64,000 nt of DNA. It comes from Lolium rigidum. Taxonomy: Eukaryota; Streptophyta; Magnoliopsida; Poales; Poaceae. The stretch is taken from NCBI RefSeq assembly GCF_022539505.1, contig NC_061514.1, positions 38,841,769 through 38,905,768 on the forward strand, written 5' to 3'. Below the pieces are notes generated by a model. It ran no database searches. It saw only the letters and a list, made by a program, of their open reading frames with translations, and was not told where the DNA came from. Positions 44,561 to 55,260 of the stretch are shown one piece after another. The translations under genes and the position numbers were made by a program. Numbering within the stretch: position 1 is the first letter of the stretch; each line of letters begins with the position of its first letter.

Positions 44561-46217
44561 TTTACATTTATTTGAGTTTCAATAGCTCTCTGGACATTTA
44601 CTTGTTTTTCATATATGAGAGTTGTTTGGTTTCATTTGGTTGGCCTTGGAAGCATGAAAAAAAAATTGTGTGTATGTGATGAAAATGGAAGCATTTTTAG
44701 ACTGTGGCATAGTAATTTTTGCATATCTTGCTAGATGTTATTCTCATGATGAGCTTGTTAATTATGTTTTTATTATTATTAGTCTCAAATACTGAGAGTG
44801 TTTAGTGTGCCATTGAAGGTTTCATGCATTATTTTTAGCATACAATAGAAAAGCATAATATTGTGGTATATATTCTCCTGCGAATGTTTTTATTTGGGTC
44901 GACTTGGCACATGTTTTGCAACATGTTATGAATACATTCCAGTCAATTCTTGCCTCTATGATCATTTAGTTTGCAACTTGTGTATCACTTTATGCTTTGA
45001 TTAATATATTTTGTCGTTGTGCATGATTATGGCCATTATGCTCTCTTAGTTGGTCGCACCCGGTCTTTTTCTAGCCTCCATTTGTGTGAGTATTTTATTC
45101 ATGCATCCAACCACCAAAAACCAAATATGCCAAAGTGTCCACCATATCTACCTATATGTGGTATTTCATTGCCATTCCATAGTAGTTTGCTCGTGTGCTA
45201 CCTTTAAAACATTCAAACAGTTCCTCGTTTTTATGACATTGTTTTTAGCTCATGAGGAAGTAAATTAAAATTGTGGTTGTCGTCTTCCATACTAGTTAAG
45301 TAACTCAAAGACTCGCGAGCTTCATCTTGCTTGTCACATAAAAAAGTATATAAAAAAGAAGAGCTAGTTTGACCACAACTTCCAATAGGGGAAAAATAGG
45401 AAAATTATAAGAAAAGGGCACTCCTCCATGGTTTGTGATTGCTTGGTCGGCACCCGAGGATTCGGTTAGCCATGGTATGTGTAAGCAAAGGTTGGGAGGA
45501 GTGTCACAATTTTATAAGTAGTATAAATGAAAAGAGGCTTCGCCCAAATATTTCGGAACCGCTCTGAAACTTGCTTAGTATGGAAGATGACAATAGCTTT
45601 TTTTTACTACTCGTTGACATGAACAATCTCCTCTCAAAAGTGCATTTTATACTCTTGTTGTTTCAATAAAAAGCTCTAGCACATGAGTGATCTTACTTGC
45701 CTCTCAAAGAGAGACCTTCTTTTAATTTTATGTTGAGTCTCCACCTTCTAGTTTATGCACCACTTATGAGAGCATAGTTGTCATCTTAGTTTTATGTGCA
45801 TGGTCCCAAGATTTTATTGATTGATTCATAATTATGGTATTGCTTGTTCAAACTTTTTGTTTCTAGTCATCCTTATAATCTTTTAAAGGTGTCCAAGCAT
45901 TTATGTTTTTCTTCCACTTATGGGACAAGCTGAGTACACTTTATTATGTATCTATGCTATGCTCTTGCCAATCACTTTGCTTTCCATGCATGTTATACAT
46001 TTTCCTTTGTTCGATTACTATTCATGTTTTAGCATGGTTATTAAGTTTCATTGTTTGATTATATCTGTCATGCTTATGTTAGGATTCTATGATTCCAGCT
46101 ATGTTTGCTTTTACACTTAGATTGATAAAAGTAGTGTGACAGCATGTCGCCTCAAAAATTATCTGTTTGTTATCACTTACCTACTCGAGGACGAGCAGGA
46201 GTTAAGCTTGGGGATGT

Positions 46218-47792
46218 TGATACGTCCCAAACGTATCTATAATTTTTGATGCTCCATGCTTGTTTTGTTACAATTCTTATATGTTTTATGTGCACTTTTC
46301 CACACTTTTTAGCATTTCCTGGGACTAACCTATTAACGCAGTGCCGCAGTGACAATTTCTGTTTTCTGCTGTTTTTATTTTCAGAAAAGTTGTACATGAA
46401 AGTTTCTCGGAATTGGACGAAACAAAAGCCCAGAGTCTTATTTTTCCGGGATGAAGACGGAGCCAGAAGGACACGCGCATGAGAGCTGCCACGTGGCAGT
46501 ACATAGGGCAGGCGCGGCCCCACCCTTGGTCGCGCCTGGCCCATGTACTGGCACCTCGTCGCCTCGTTTGCTCCGCCCTTCCGCCTATTTATTCCTCGTA
46601 TCGGGAAAACCTCAGGGACCCGAGCCTCCATCCACGAAAAGTTCTGACGCCGCCATCAACCGAAACCCTAGTTTGGGAGGGTTCTGCAGTCCATCCCGCC
46701 ACCCTGCCAGAGAGGGAAATCACCGCCGGAGGCCTCTACATCGCCATGTCTTCATCCGAGGTGATGCGTGAGTAGTCCTCCACGGGACCATGGGTCCATA
46801 GCAGTAGCTAGATGGCTGTCCTCTCCTTGTTGTGCTTCATGTATAGATCTTGTGAGCTGCCTAACATGATCAAGATCATCTATTTGTAATTGCTACATGT
46901 TGGTTTGATGTGGATCCGATTTATAGAGAGATTGCTTTGGTTGAGATTATGTATTATGTTATTATGATATTGCATGCTCTCCGTTTCTAGTAGATGCTCT
47001 GGCCAAGTAGATGCTAGCGACTCCAAGAGGGAGTATTTATGCTCGATAGTGGGTTCATGCCTCTATTTAACCATGGGAAGTGACCTTGTTCTCTATGGTT
47101 GTAGATGTGTTGTTGCTACTAGGGAGAAAACAGATGTGTTCTATTCAAGGGTAGTTTCATCGTTTACTTTACACACATTGCTTAAAGCGATAGTCCGTTG
47201 CTTGCAACTTAATACTGGAGGGTGTCGCGGATGCAATCCTGAAGGTGGATTATTAGTCATAGATGCAGTTGGATTACGGTCTATGTATATTGTTGTAATG
47301 CCCGCATACTTTCATAGCATGTATTCTGCACCAACCATTAGCGTAGAATCTCTATTTGTCAATTGCTCATCTGTAATTTGTTTACCCAGCATATTTATTT
47401 TATTGGGGAGGCGCCTCTAGTTAACTGTGGATCCCGGTCCTTCTTCTTTTAATTGCAATCTTCTACAACATTTTTCTGTTCTGTTCTCTGCAAACAATTC
47501 TTCTTCCACACGGTTCGTTTAATCCTTTGTTTTCAGCAAAACCAGTGAGCTTGACAACCTCGCTGAAAGTTGGGGACAAAGTACTTGGTTTTTTGTGTGC
47601 AGGTCTCCACGTTGATGCTGACGCCGGTAGTGCGCCCTGCCACGAGTTGGTTCACAACACCTCGGGAGAGAACGTTTTTCTCCTACTGGTCGATAAACCT
47701 TGGTTTCTTACTGAGGGAAAACTTCCCGCTGTGCTCATCATACCTTCCTCTTGGGGTTCCACTCAACGTTGCGTATAAATTCTCCTTCATCA
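46218..47792 (+). repeat. 3' LTR of E6
   Basis: This LTR is about 1.57 kb, starting TGATACGTCCCAAACGTATC directly after AAGCTTGGGGATGT and ending CTTCATCA (right end tentative). Confidence 0.75.
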
Positions 47793-50540
47793 ACTCTGCG
47801 CTCAGCATGAATCAATCAATAATAAATTTGGGGACTATGCAGATTATACTCACAATGACAACTATGCTCTCTTAATTGGTGCATAAAGCAAGAATATAAA
47901 GACTCAACATATAAGTAAAAGAAAGGCCCTGCGCGCAGATCAAGGGAAGCAAGATTACTCATGTGCTAGAGCTTTTTATTTTGAATGCAATAGGAGTGTT
48001 GAAATTTTTTTTTTGAGAGGTATGCATGTCTATGTGAACAAATGGCATCAAACAATCTATCATCATTTCATATAGCGACCTCAAGAGCGGCTCCCAGGTA
48101 GTTCTCCAATGCACACCATTATTTAGGATCTCTCCAGTACATAATGTGCGGAGCATTATTTTTTATTTTTTATTTTATTTGGGATGGGCACCTAGTTGCC
48201 TTGCTCTTGCAATATTAAGGACCAACACATTATTCATGCTAGTCACGAAATGAAGTCATGAAAATATAATAAACGATTCAATACTTTCTCATGAGCTAAG
48301 AACAAAACACAAAATAAGTAATAATGTTTGAAGGTTTAAAGGTAGCACACAAGCAATTCACTTTGGAGCGGCGGTGAAATACCACATATAGGTATGTATG
48401 GTGGACACAATTGGAAACTTTGGTTTTTGGTGGTTGGATGCACGAGTAGAGCTCATACTCAGTACATGCGAAGGCTAGCAAAAGACTGGGAGCGACCAAC
48501 TAAGCGAGCTTGCGACAAAATATTATTAATCAAAGCATAAAGTGATATTACAAGTCAAAAACTAAATGATCATAGAGGCTTTAGTTGACTGGTTTGTATT
48601 CATAACATGGTATACGCATGTGCCAAGTCAACCCAATAAAGCATCAAAGGAGAATACCACAATATTATGCTTTGTATGATGGAAATAAAACATGATTCTT
48701 TCAATGACACATTATGCACTCTCAGCTATTTGAGACAAGTTATGCTACAAAAATAAGTACTAAGCATATGATAAGAATAACATCCAACATGACATGCCAC
48801 AGTCTAGACAAGCTTTCTTTTGCATCACTATAAGCATGAAACATTTTACTCTTCTCCAAAAACCAATCAACTTATTTGAAATAACTCTCATAGATAATAA
48901 TCAATAAAGACCAGAGAGATAATAATACATAAATAAAGAAAACTAACAATCTCTCAACAAAATACGAGTGGAAAACCAAGAGCTAAACGTAGTACTAGCA
49001 AATTAGAACACTCACATAACAATAAGAGCGAAAACTAGAACGTTCTATGCAATTAAAACAAAATATGTCATTATCCAAAACAAATATGTTGGGATCCAAC
49101 CATATGCTACAACAAACAAAACAAAACTAAAGTAAAAACAAAAATAAAGACGCTCCAAGAACAACACATAGCATATGAAGCAATAAAAATATAGCGTCTA
49201 GAAAGATGACATGATGCTTTGTTGATGAAGAGGGGACGCCTTGGGCATCCCCAAGCTTTGACTATTGTACCTCTTGGATATTTATTGGGGTGACATGGAC
49301 ATCCCCAAGCTTGAGCTTTTGTCTATACTTCATCTCATTACATCATTCTTCTCTCCCTAGACTTGAAAACTTCCTTCATACAAAACTTCACACAATTCTT
49401 ATTAGCAGCATTAGTGCAATCAAAATAACAAATCAACTTGGGTTCAGTTCTAACATATGTCAAACATCCATTAAAACATTAGCTACTGTAGCAACTTTTT
49501 CAAAAAGCTCTTTCTCTCAAAAGAACTAAAAAAGAAATAGATTAAGAGGCAAATGCAAATAGTGGCAGAAATCTGTCAAAACAGAACAACAGGTAAATAT
49601 CGGTTTTTTCGAAAATCTTCTGTTGCTCAGATCGAAAAGTGCTCAACTAACAAAAGTTAGATAATAACTTGGGCATATGCAAAAAAAAAATTAGCAGCTC
49701 AAAATTACGTTCGGGCTGGGAATACGAATTTTATAGTGACAACACAGAATCTGTTTCAGTACAACAACTTCCCCAAATCTTACTTTCTTCATATTAGAGG
49801 CTATTCTTGGCACAAAAACGAAATAAAATTGATAAGAAAAGGTTATTACATAGGTAATAACTTCCAAGACTCAACAAAAGAAAAAATACAGAAATAAATA
49901 TGGGCTATCTCCCAAATGTGCTTTTCTTTAACGCCTTTGAGCTAGGCGCAGAAAAATAGCTAGCATCAAGTATTATCAAGTGAAGAAGCATCAGGATCAA
50001 TGCCAGAAGTCTTTTCAACAAGGATTTGTATTTTATCAATATAAGTTTTAGAAGACCCTTTCTCAACACTTTTGGGTTCACTACTTTCATCAAATGGGTT
50101 TTGAGGGGCAACCAAGCAAAATTATTTTCCAAAGATTCTTGCATTCCTACAAGTTTGAAAGGTATTGGTATTTTGATTTCCTCCCTATTTTCAGGTTTGG
50201 TTTTGTCTATCTTTTCAAGTGTACCAATAACATGTACACATGAGCCTAGCATCTTAAACCGATCAAAGACTTTCCTAGGTTCTATAACAACATATCCAAA
50301 AAAATTAAGCAAAGTTTCTAGAATAAAATCTCTCTTTTCATCATCCTTAACTTCATGAAGTTTAAATAACATTTGCTGCATTATGGGGTTAAGGCTAACA
50401 AACCTAGCCTCTAGCGTTTGAACTAAATATGTTGCAGCAGTTTCATAATTAGGAGCAAGTTCTACCAGAGATTTATCCTCAATATCTTTATGCTTACTAA
50501 CATGATTAAAGAATAGCTCAATATCATAGAATAAGGATCC
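47793..50540 (-). mobile_element. E7: internal region of an Athila-like element with ORF X
   Basis: Colinear with E3 from about 47800 to 49880, but its 5' end carries ORF X instead of ORF Y. Polypurine-like motifs are at 49245-49258 and 49299-49312. It has lost its 3' LTR to the left (E6 lies there) and its primer site. Confidence 0.7.
49905..50520 (-). pseudogene. ORF X of E7, frameshifted
   Basis: From about 50520 the frame reads ELFFNHVSKHKDIEDKSLVE and continues through LEARFVSLNPIMQQM, RKVFDRFKMLG and EIKIPIPFKLVGMQESLENN, parallel to the E5 ORF at 34177-34824. A frameshift near 50110 scrambles the C-terminus; in the other frame the tail DPDASSLD is still visible. Confidence 0.65.
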
Positions 50541-50770
50541 ACCACATAGGTATTACAAATATAGCCATAATCATGTGAGGCAGCTCATATGGCACTAAGA
50601 ACTATGAAGAACATGAGAGAAATAGATCAAGCTATTGCCACAAACTCGTAGTCCAGAGGTGGACTACTCTCCCTTGATCATGGTGATGATTATGAAGACG
50701 TTGTAGAAGGTGGAGATCCCTCCAGCGGTGATCCCGACGGAGTTTCCCACTCCAGTTTTCTCTGCATATT
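50541..50770 (-). repeat. Internal LTR fragment attached to E7
   Basis: Resembles 2530-2710 of the E1 LTR (AGGCAGCTCATATGGC, AACTCGTAGTCCAGAGG). It joins E7 directly without a primer site, so a deletion removed the rest. Confidence 0.6.
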
Positions 50771-51204
50771 GAAAAGGGAACCTCTTCGTTCCAGGATCGA
50801 GCCCGGGGACTTAATCCTGAGTAAAGTAACGTTGTTTTGCCATCAGCGGTTAACTAGCATCGATTTATCGAGTAAGACTGGGCACGTTACTTCTATCCCT
50901 TACGTACTATCATATTAAATGACTTCACTCGAAGTTCTAGAAGACCCGATACATAAAAAGGTATCGGAATACGAAGACAATTCAGAAAGCATCGGCATCA
51001 GAATCTTTGAGTAGTACAACTTGAGTCTACGCAAGGTTGCAAGCATCTGTCCCTGGACTCCAGGGCTACTCCCATCGAGAGCGCTAGACGCGCACCCAAT
51101 ATCAAGCTATTTCGACTTCAAAATGATGAAGAAGGATCGAGTCTTTTCAACAACTGTGGACATTCGGATGAAGGCAATTACCATGATCAAAGTAGTGGAA
51201 ACAT
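50771..51204. other. Gypsy-like spacer fragment beside arm B
   Basis: Contains phrases typical of Gypsy spacers (GAGCCCGGGGACTTAATCC, CAGGGCTACTCCC). It has no ORF of coding character and no colinearity with arm A. Confidence 0.4.
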
Positions 51205-51818
51205 GGGGTCCCCACGTCGCCATACGTGTGGGCGGAGATCCTGCTCAAGACGATAAGGCACGCGTTCCCGCAGACGCGACACTTCGTTCTTTATAGGTAG
51301 TAGAGATTAGTTGGCTGAGCCATCGGTTAGTTGTAAAACAAATTTGTTGGACTTGGCCCATTTGGATGCTATCATTGCACAACGAAGCGGCACTAGACAA
51401 GCGAGGTAGTGCGAGGGAGGCAGAAAAGGGAACCTCTTCGTTATTTTTAGGGAGGAGAGATATTCTCCAAAAAAAAGTCATTAATAAGTAAGAAATTTTG
51501 GTATATATAGATGAGAATAATTATTTTTTAACATGTCCCATGTGTTTGACTCGGCATAATCGTAAGCGATGGGTTATTGGTTAAAAAATAGTAATCCAAT
51601 TAATTTTGATTGCAGATGGTTAAACTAGTACTTTGTGGACCACCTGAGGGGCATCGGAAAATGACAACATTTAGTAGAACGGAAAGTTGATATCGACACC
51701 ATGATGTAAAATGAGTAAAACACTTATCAAGGGTCGTCAGGCGCAAACATGATTACCCAACTAATGACTGTACGTGTATCATTCGACCAATCAATATTTA
51801 CATTACACCTGGATGGAT

Positions 51819-51918
51819 NNNNNNNNNNNNNNNNNNNNNNNNNNNNNNNNNNNNNNNNNNNNNNNNNNNNNNNNNNNNNNNNNNNNNNNNNNNNNNNNNN
51901 NNNNNNNNNNNNNNNNNN
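51819..51918. other. Assembly gap (100 N) inside arm B
   Basis: The gap falls exactly where arm A has the 20-bp tandem repeat (26142-26191). Sequence on both sides is colinear with arm A, so this join is probably right and the gap small. Confidence 1.
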
Positions 51919-51949
51919 ACTTTCACATTACATCTGTGAATGGAATTCC

Positions 51950-52475
51950 TAGCTGTAGGTACGTATAATATGATCGGTCTGCGTCGGTACCATGCCAAGG
52001 CAAGTACGTACGTGTAGTATCCACCTCATTACGCAAGCAGATGCCACCATGGAACTAGTACGTACGTACTATAGCCAGCCGTAGAAACCAAGCGTGATGG
52101 TGATCGATGGAGGCATATATTGTGCACCTGTAGCAGTAGCTAACCCTGCAGGCGGCCCTCCCCCTCCCCTGCACGCATGCACGTACCTACGTACTTCCCC
52201 CAGCCATTACTAGATCACATCTCACGAATATATGCGTGAACAGTACGCCCGGCCCGGTGTCACGCACCGTAGTACTAGCTCATCGATCCAACTTCTCTCT
52301 GGCTCACATGCACATTATGTTTATACATCTAGCATGCAGATGTACACGTACGTCCTGGATGGATGGAATGGATCCATCTTCTTCAAGCCACACATGCAAC
52401 ACTGCCGTACCTGACGTTGAAGCCATACGCCCTCCCCAAAGACTGTGCTGGCCAGTTCTACGCATGTACCCGCCG
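51950..52475. promoter_or_regulatory. GTAC-rich cluster 2.8-3.3 kb upstream of LG1-B
   Basis: About 15 GTAC cores in 525 bp, including overlapping GTACGTACGTAC at 52048-52059. It mirrors the arm A cluster. Autoregulation by LG1 or control by another SPL protein is an inference. Confidence 0.4.
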
Positions 52476-52844
52476 GCCTCATGCAATACGGACCAGGGCC
52501 AAGGAAAAACGGTTCAGGTCCAAGGAAAAATGGTGGCCAAACATAATGCCAGCACCAGCAGCAGCAGCTAGGCAGCTGCTGCGTTAATTCGGCTCCCAAG
52601 TTCATTGGAGTCCTTTACTTTTAAAATAGTCAGGTAATTTTAATGTCAAATTTGCAGATTTAATGGTGACGAATGGGCACACACGGTTTCTTAGAAAATG
52701 CCAATGAAAGTTAAAAGTTTCACTATAGATAAAGATTTTCATGTGGTTTCTCATAAGAAAGTTTTACTCACGCGGGATAATCTAGCTAAAAGAAATTGAA
52801 ATGAAAGTAAGAAATGTTTTTTTTTGACTCACCAGAGACGATGA

Positions 52845-53129
52845 ATCATCTTTTCGTATCTTGTTCCTCTGCTAGATTAGTTTGGATTGTGGTATATACG
52901 ACTTATGCTATTTCACCACCAGTCAATATCACAAATATTCAATATCACAAATATGTTTGCAAATTGGCTAAATGGTATTGATAATAAAACTATGGCCCAA
53001 ATTCGCATTGGTGTCTCAGCCTTAGTTTGGACGATATGGAATTGTAGGAATAATATTGTGTTTAACATCAAGGATTCAACTAACATTTTGCACGTTATCC
53101 ATATGGTTGTACACTCGATCCAGCTATGA
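52845..53129 (+). pseudogene. LINE zf-RVT fragment (arm B)
   Basis: Same fragment as 24960-25226. A 16-bp duplication (AATATCACAAATATTC repeated) shifts the frame after the first 30 codons; NMFANWLNG and LVWTIWNCRNN follow. Confidence 0.75.
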
Positions 53130-53517
53130 CCATTTCTTTCCCCGAAGGATCGGCATGATTGTATGGCTACTAGATGCAACCGGCTGCTCATGGTTGCTCA
53201 GGATATCTTCTCCTAGGATACTTGACGGCTTACTAATAGACTGCAAGATGATTAGTCTTAGAAGTGCATCGTTTCTCTTTCGATGGTTCATTTTTGTATA
53301 GATCCTCTGTTGATCTATGATGTGTAACCGTCTTATGAACTATCTTTTTTTAAACAATATCTAATAAATTGGTTGAATGGTATCTTCTGGATATGGCCTA
53401 GGCCTCGTCGTCGTTCCGGTCAAGGTACCTAACCCCTAGCTGGAAGGATCGGCCCAATTGGCTCTCTCCGTTGCGGCCTTACTCATCGCCACCCTGGCGA
53501 TGCGCTGTGTGTCCTAC

Positions 53518-53749
53518 CTCTCTGCGTCCTCCCCGACGCAAGCTTCTTGGCACGCAATAGCCTCTGTGTTTTTGGGTGCTCTGTGCCTGGCCATCGCCAG
53601 CCTCTTCGTGCGCCCGCGTGTTCGACCGCATGTCTCTCTGCGTCCTCCCTGACGCAAGCTTCTTGGCACGCAATAGCCTCTGTGTTTTTGGGCGCTCTGT
53701 GCCTGGCCATCGCCAGCCTCTTCGTGCGCCCGCGTGTTTGACCGCATGT
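53518..53749. repeat. 116-bp tandem duplication, arm B only
   Basis: Two almost identical units start CTCTCTGCGTCCTCC at 53518 and 53634. Arm A has one unit (about 24450-24560). Confidence 0.85.
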
Positions 53750-53811
53750 GCGCCAAGTGCTCTACCGGGCCCTAGCATTAGAACTCCACCTCTGACCGCA
53801 CCTGAGTTGCC

Positions 53812-54245
53812 TCACGTTCGTGGAGGCGTGCCCTCCAGCTGGAGGATGCACCTGGCCTCCTCCAAAGAGGCGAGCTCTTCCCGCTGCGCAAGCGGTTCTC
53901 CAATGACGCGCCGCTCATCTTCCATCATTCGACGATTGTTCTCGTCCACCACGACCTGCTGGCGGAATAGCTCCTTCACGCGTTCCTCAATGGCCACGTT
54001 CACCTCCATGAGGCGTGGGCACGCGCCGCCTCTTCGTGGGCGGCCTGGAAGGAGACAAGCAATGCGGGTTATTTGTAGCTCATCGGAGAGAGCTGAACTC
54101 CTCCTCCTCCTTGCCAGACCCCTCGGCGTCCATCTCGTCCTCCTCGACTAGCTCGTCCATCTCCACATGCTCCGCCGCCTCGCGCCCCATCGCCTCACGC
54201 TCTACCTCCTCGGCGGTTGGCGGGAACTGCTCGCGTACGGCAACA
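53812..54245 (-). pseudogene. Unrecognised coiled-coil fragment (arm B)
   Basis: The minus strand reads VAIEERVKELFRQQVVVDEN, then a helical Arg/Glu-rich stretch and EARCILQLEGTPPRT. Arm A has a stop inside it. It has no recognised domain and no gene structure. Confidence 0.4.
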
Positions 54246-55028
54246 GTGAGCTTCATCCACGCGGTCTATAACCGACAAGGCATGATGGGGAAAATGAGAG
54301 GGCGCTGGAGAAGGAGGAGAGGGACGGGTGCGTCTGCGTGGTGAGAGGGCGAGGCCACGCGGCACTGCCTTTCAATGAGGGGAAACCTTGCCGGGAGCAT
54401 GCGGGAACTTTGCCGGTTCCGCGCTCGAGCACGCATGGCGGGCTGGGAGACGTCCATCATGCCTGCCATGGAGTGCCAGTCAAGGGAAGACGAATGGGTA
54501 GAGGAAAAAGCGCGGACCAAATGGGTGAACCCGTTGGGGGCACCTACAAGAAGGTGGCCATGGGCCAAAATATTGTTGTCCGCGTGGCCACCCAAACGAA
54601 CTAAATCAAACACAAAAATGTCCAATTTGGATTGCCACGTTGTAGTTAGAGATACTCTAAGCTCGGGCTTCAAATGCATTTTCAGCGGCTACATCTATCT
54701 ATCAGCATATCATGCACACCCCTCACCAACTCTAATTAAGATCTTTCCCATCTCTCTAGCCCAGCCACCCCTAGCTACTAGCTAGTTGAGCTCGTTTTCG
54801 TCGATAGATACAGCTTCTCTCTCCCTTCTCTCTCCTCCTAGGCAGCAAGATCGTCATCGATATAACCGGAAACGCACTCCACCCTTACTCCTCACCACTC
54901 GTTCGTTCATCCATGGAACCCTAGACGGAAAGTACGCGTCCCCCTCCACTCCTCCTAGTTCCACATCAAAAAGAAGCTGAGCCGGAGAGCCAGCGATCGA
55001 GCTCTTGTAGTGCTGCTCGCTCGATCAC

Positions 55029-55036
55029 ATATATAT
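55029..55036 (+). promoter_or_regulatory. Putative TATA box of LG1-B
   Basis: ATATATAT lies about 220 bp before the LG1 start codon and is conserved in copy A. Confidence 0.45.
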
Positions 55037-55084
55037 CCCGTGTAGCGCAAGTGTGCAACTCATCGCCATCATATCACACCCCCC

Positions 55085-55144
55085 ATGGCGCACCTCTGTC
55101 CCTGGACGAACTCCATTCCCCTCCCCAATTCTTCCACCCCATGA
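55085..55144 (+). promoter_or_regulatory. uORF1 of LG1-B (19 codons)
   Basis: Encodes the same 19-residue peptide as in copy A (MAHLCPWTNSIPLPNSSTP). The TGA at 55142 overlaps the ATG of uORF2 at 55141. Confidence 0.55.
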
Positions 55145-55260
55145 CCAAGAACACCCGGCCGGAGGAGACACTCACTGTCCTTGCCTCGCGTCCTCTCTGT
55201 TCCATTCCTAACCCTTTTCCGGCCGTGTTCTCTCCCTCGTTGCCACGGATAAAGGGATGA
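55141..55260 (+). promoter_or_regulatory. uORF2 of LG1-B (39 codons), overlaps the LG1 start
   Basis: ATG at 55141, TGA at 55258-55260; the LG1 ATG is at 55257, forming ATGA. The C-terminal 20 residues equal those in copy A. Relative to A there are a +1 and a +2 indel that together restore the frame. Confidence 0.6.

Larger units (their letters stand above)
44404..47792 (+). mobile_element. E6: 3' part of an Athila-like element in opposite orientation
   Basis: The plus-strand internal region (44404-46217) is the inverted counterpart of the E3 3' module: for example 45050-45250 matches the reverse complement of about 30370-30560. It ends with the polypurine-like motif at 46204 and a complete 3' LTR. 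E4 is inserted at its left side. No coding sequence is present. Confidence 0.75.
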
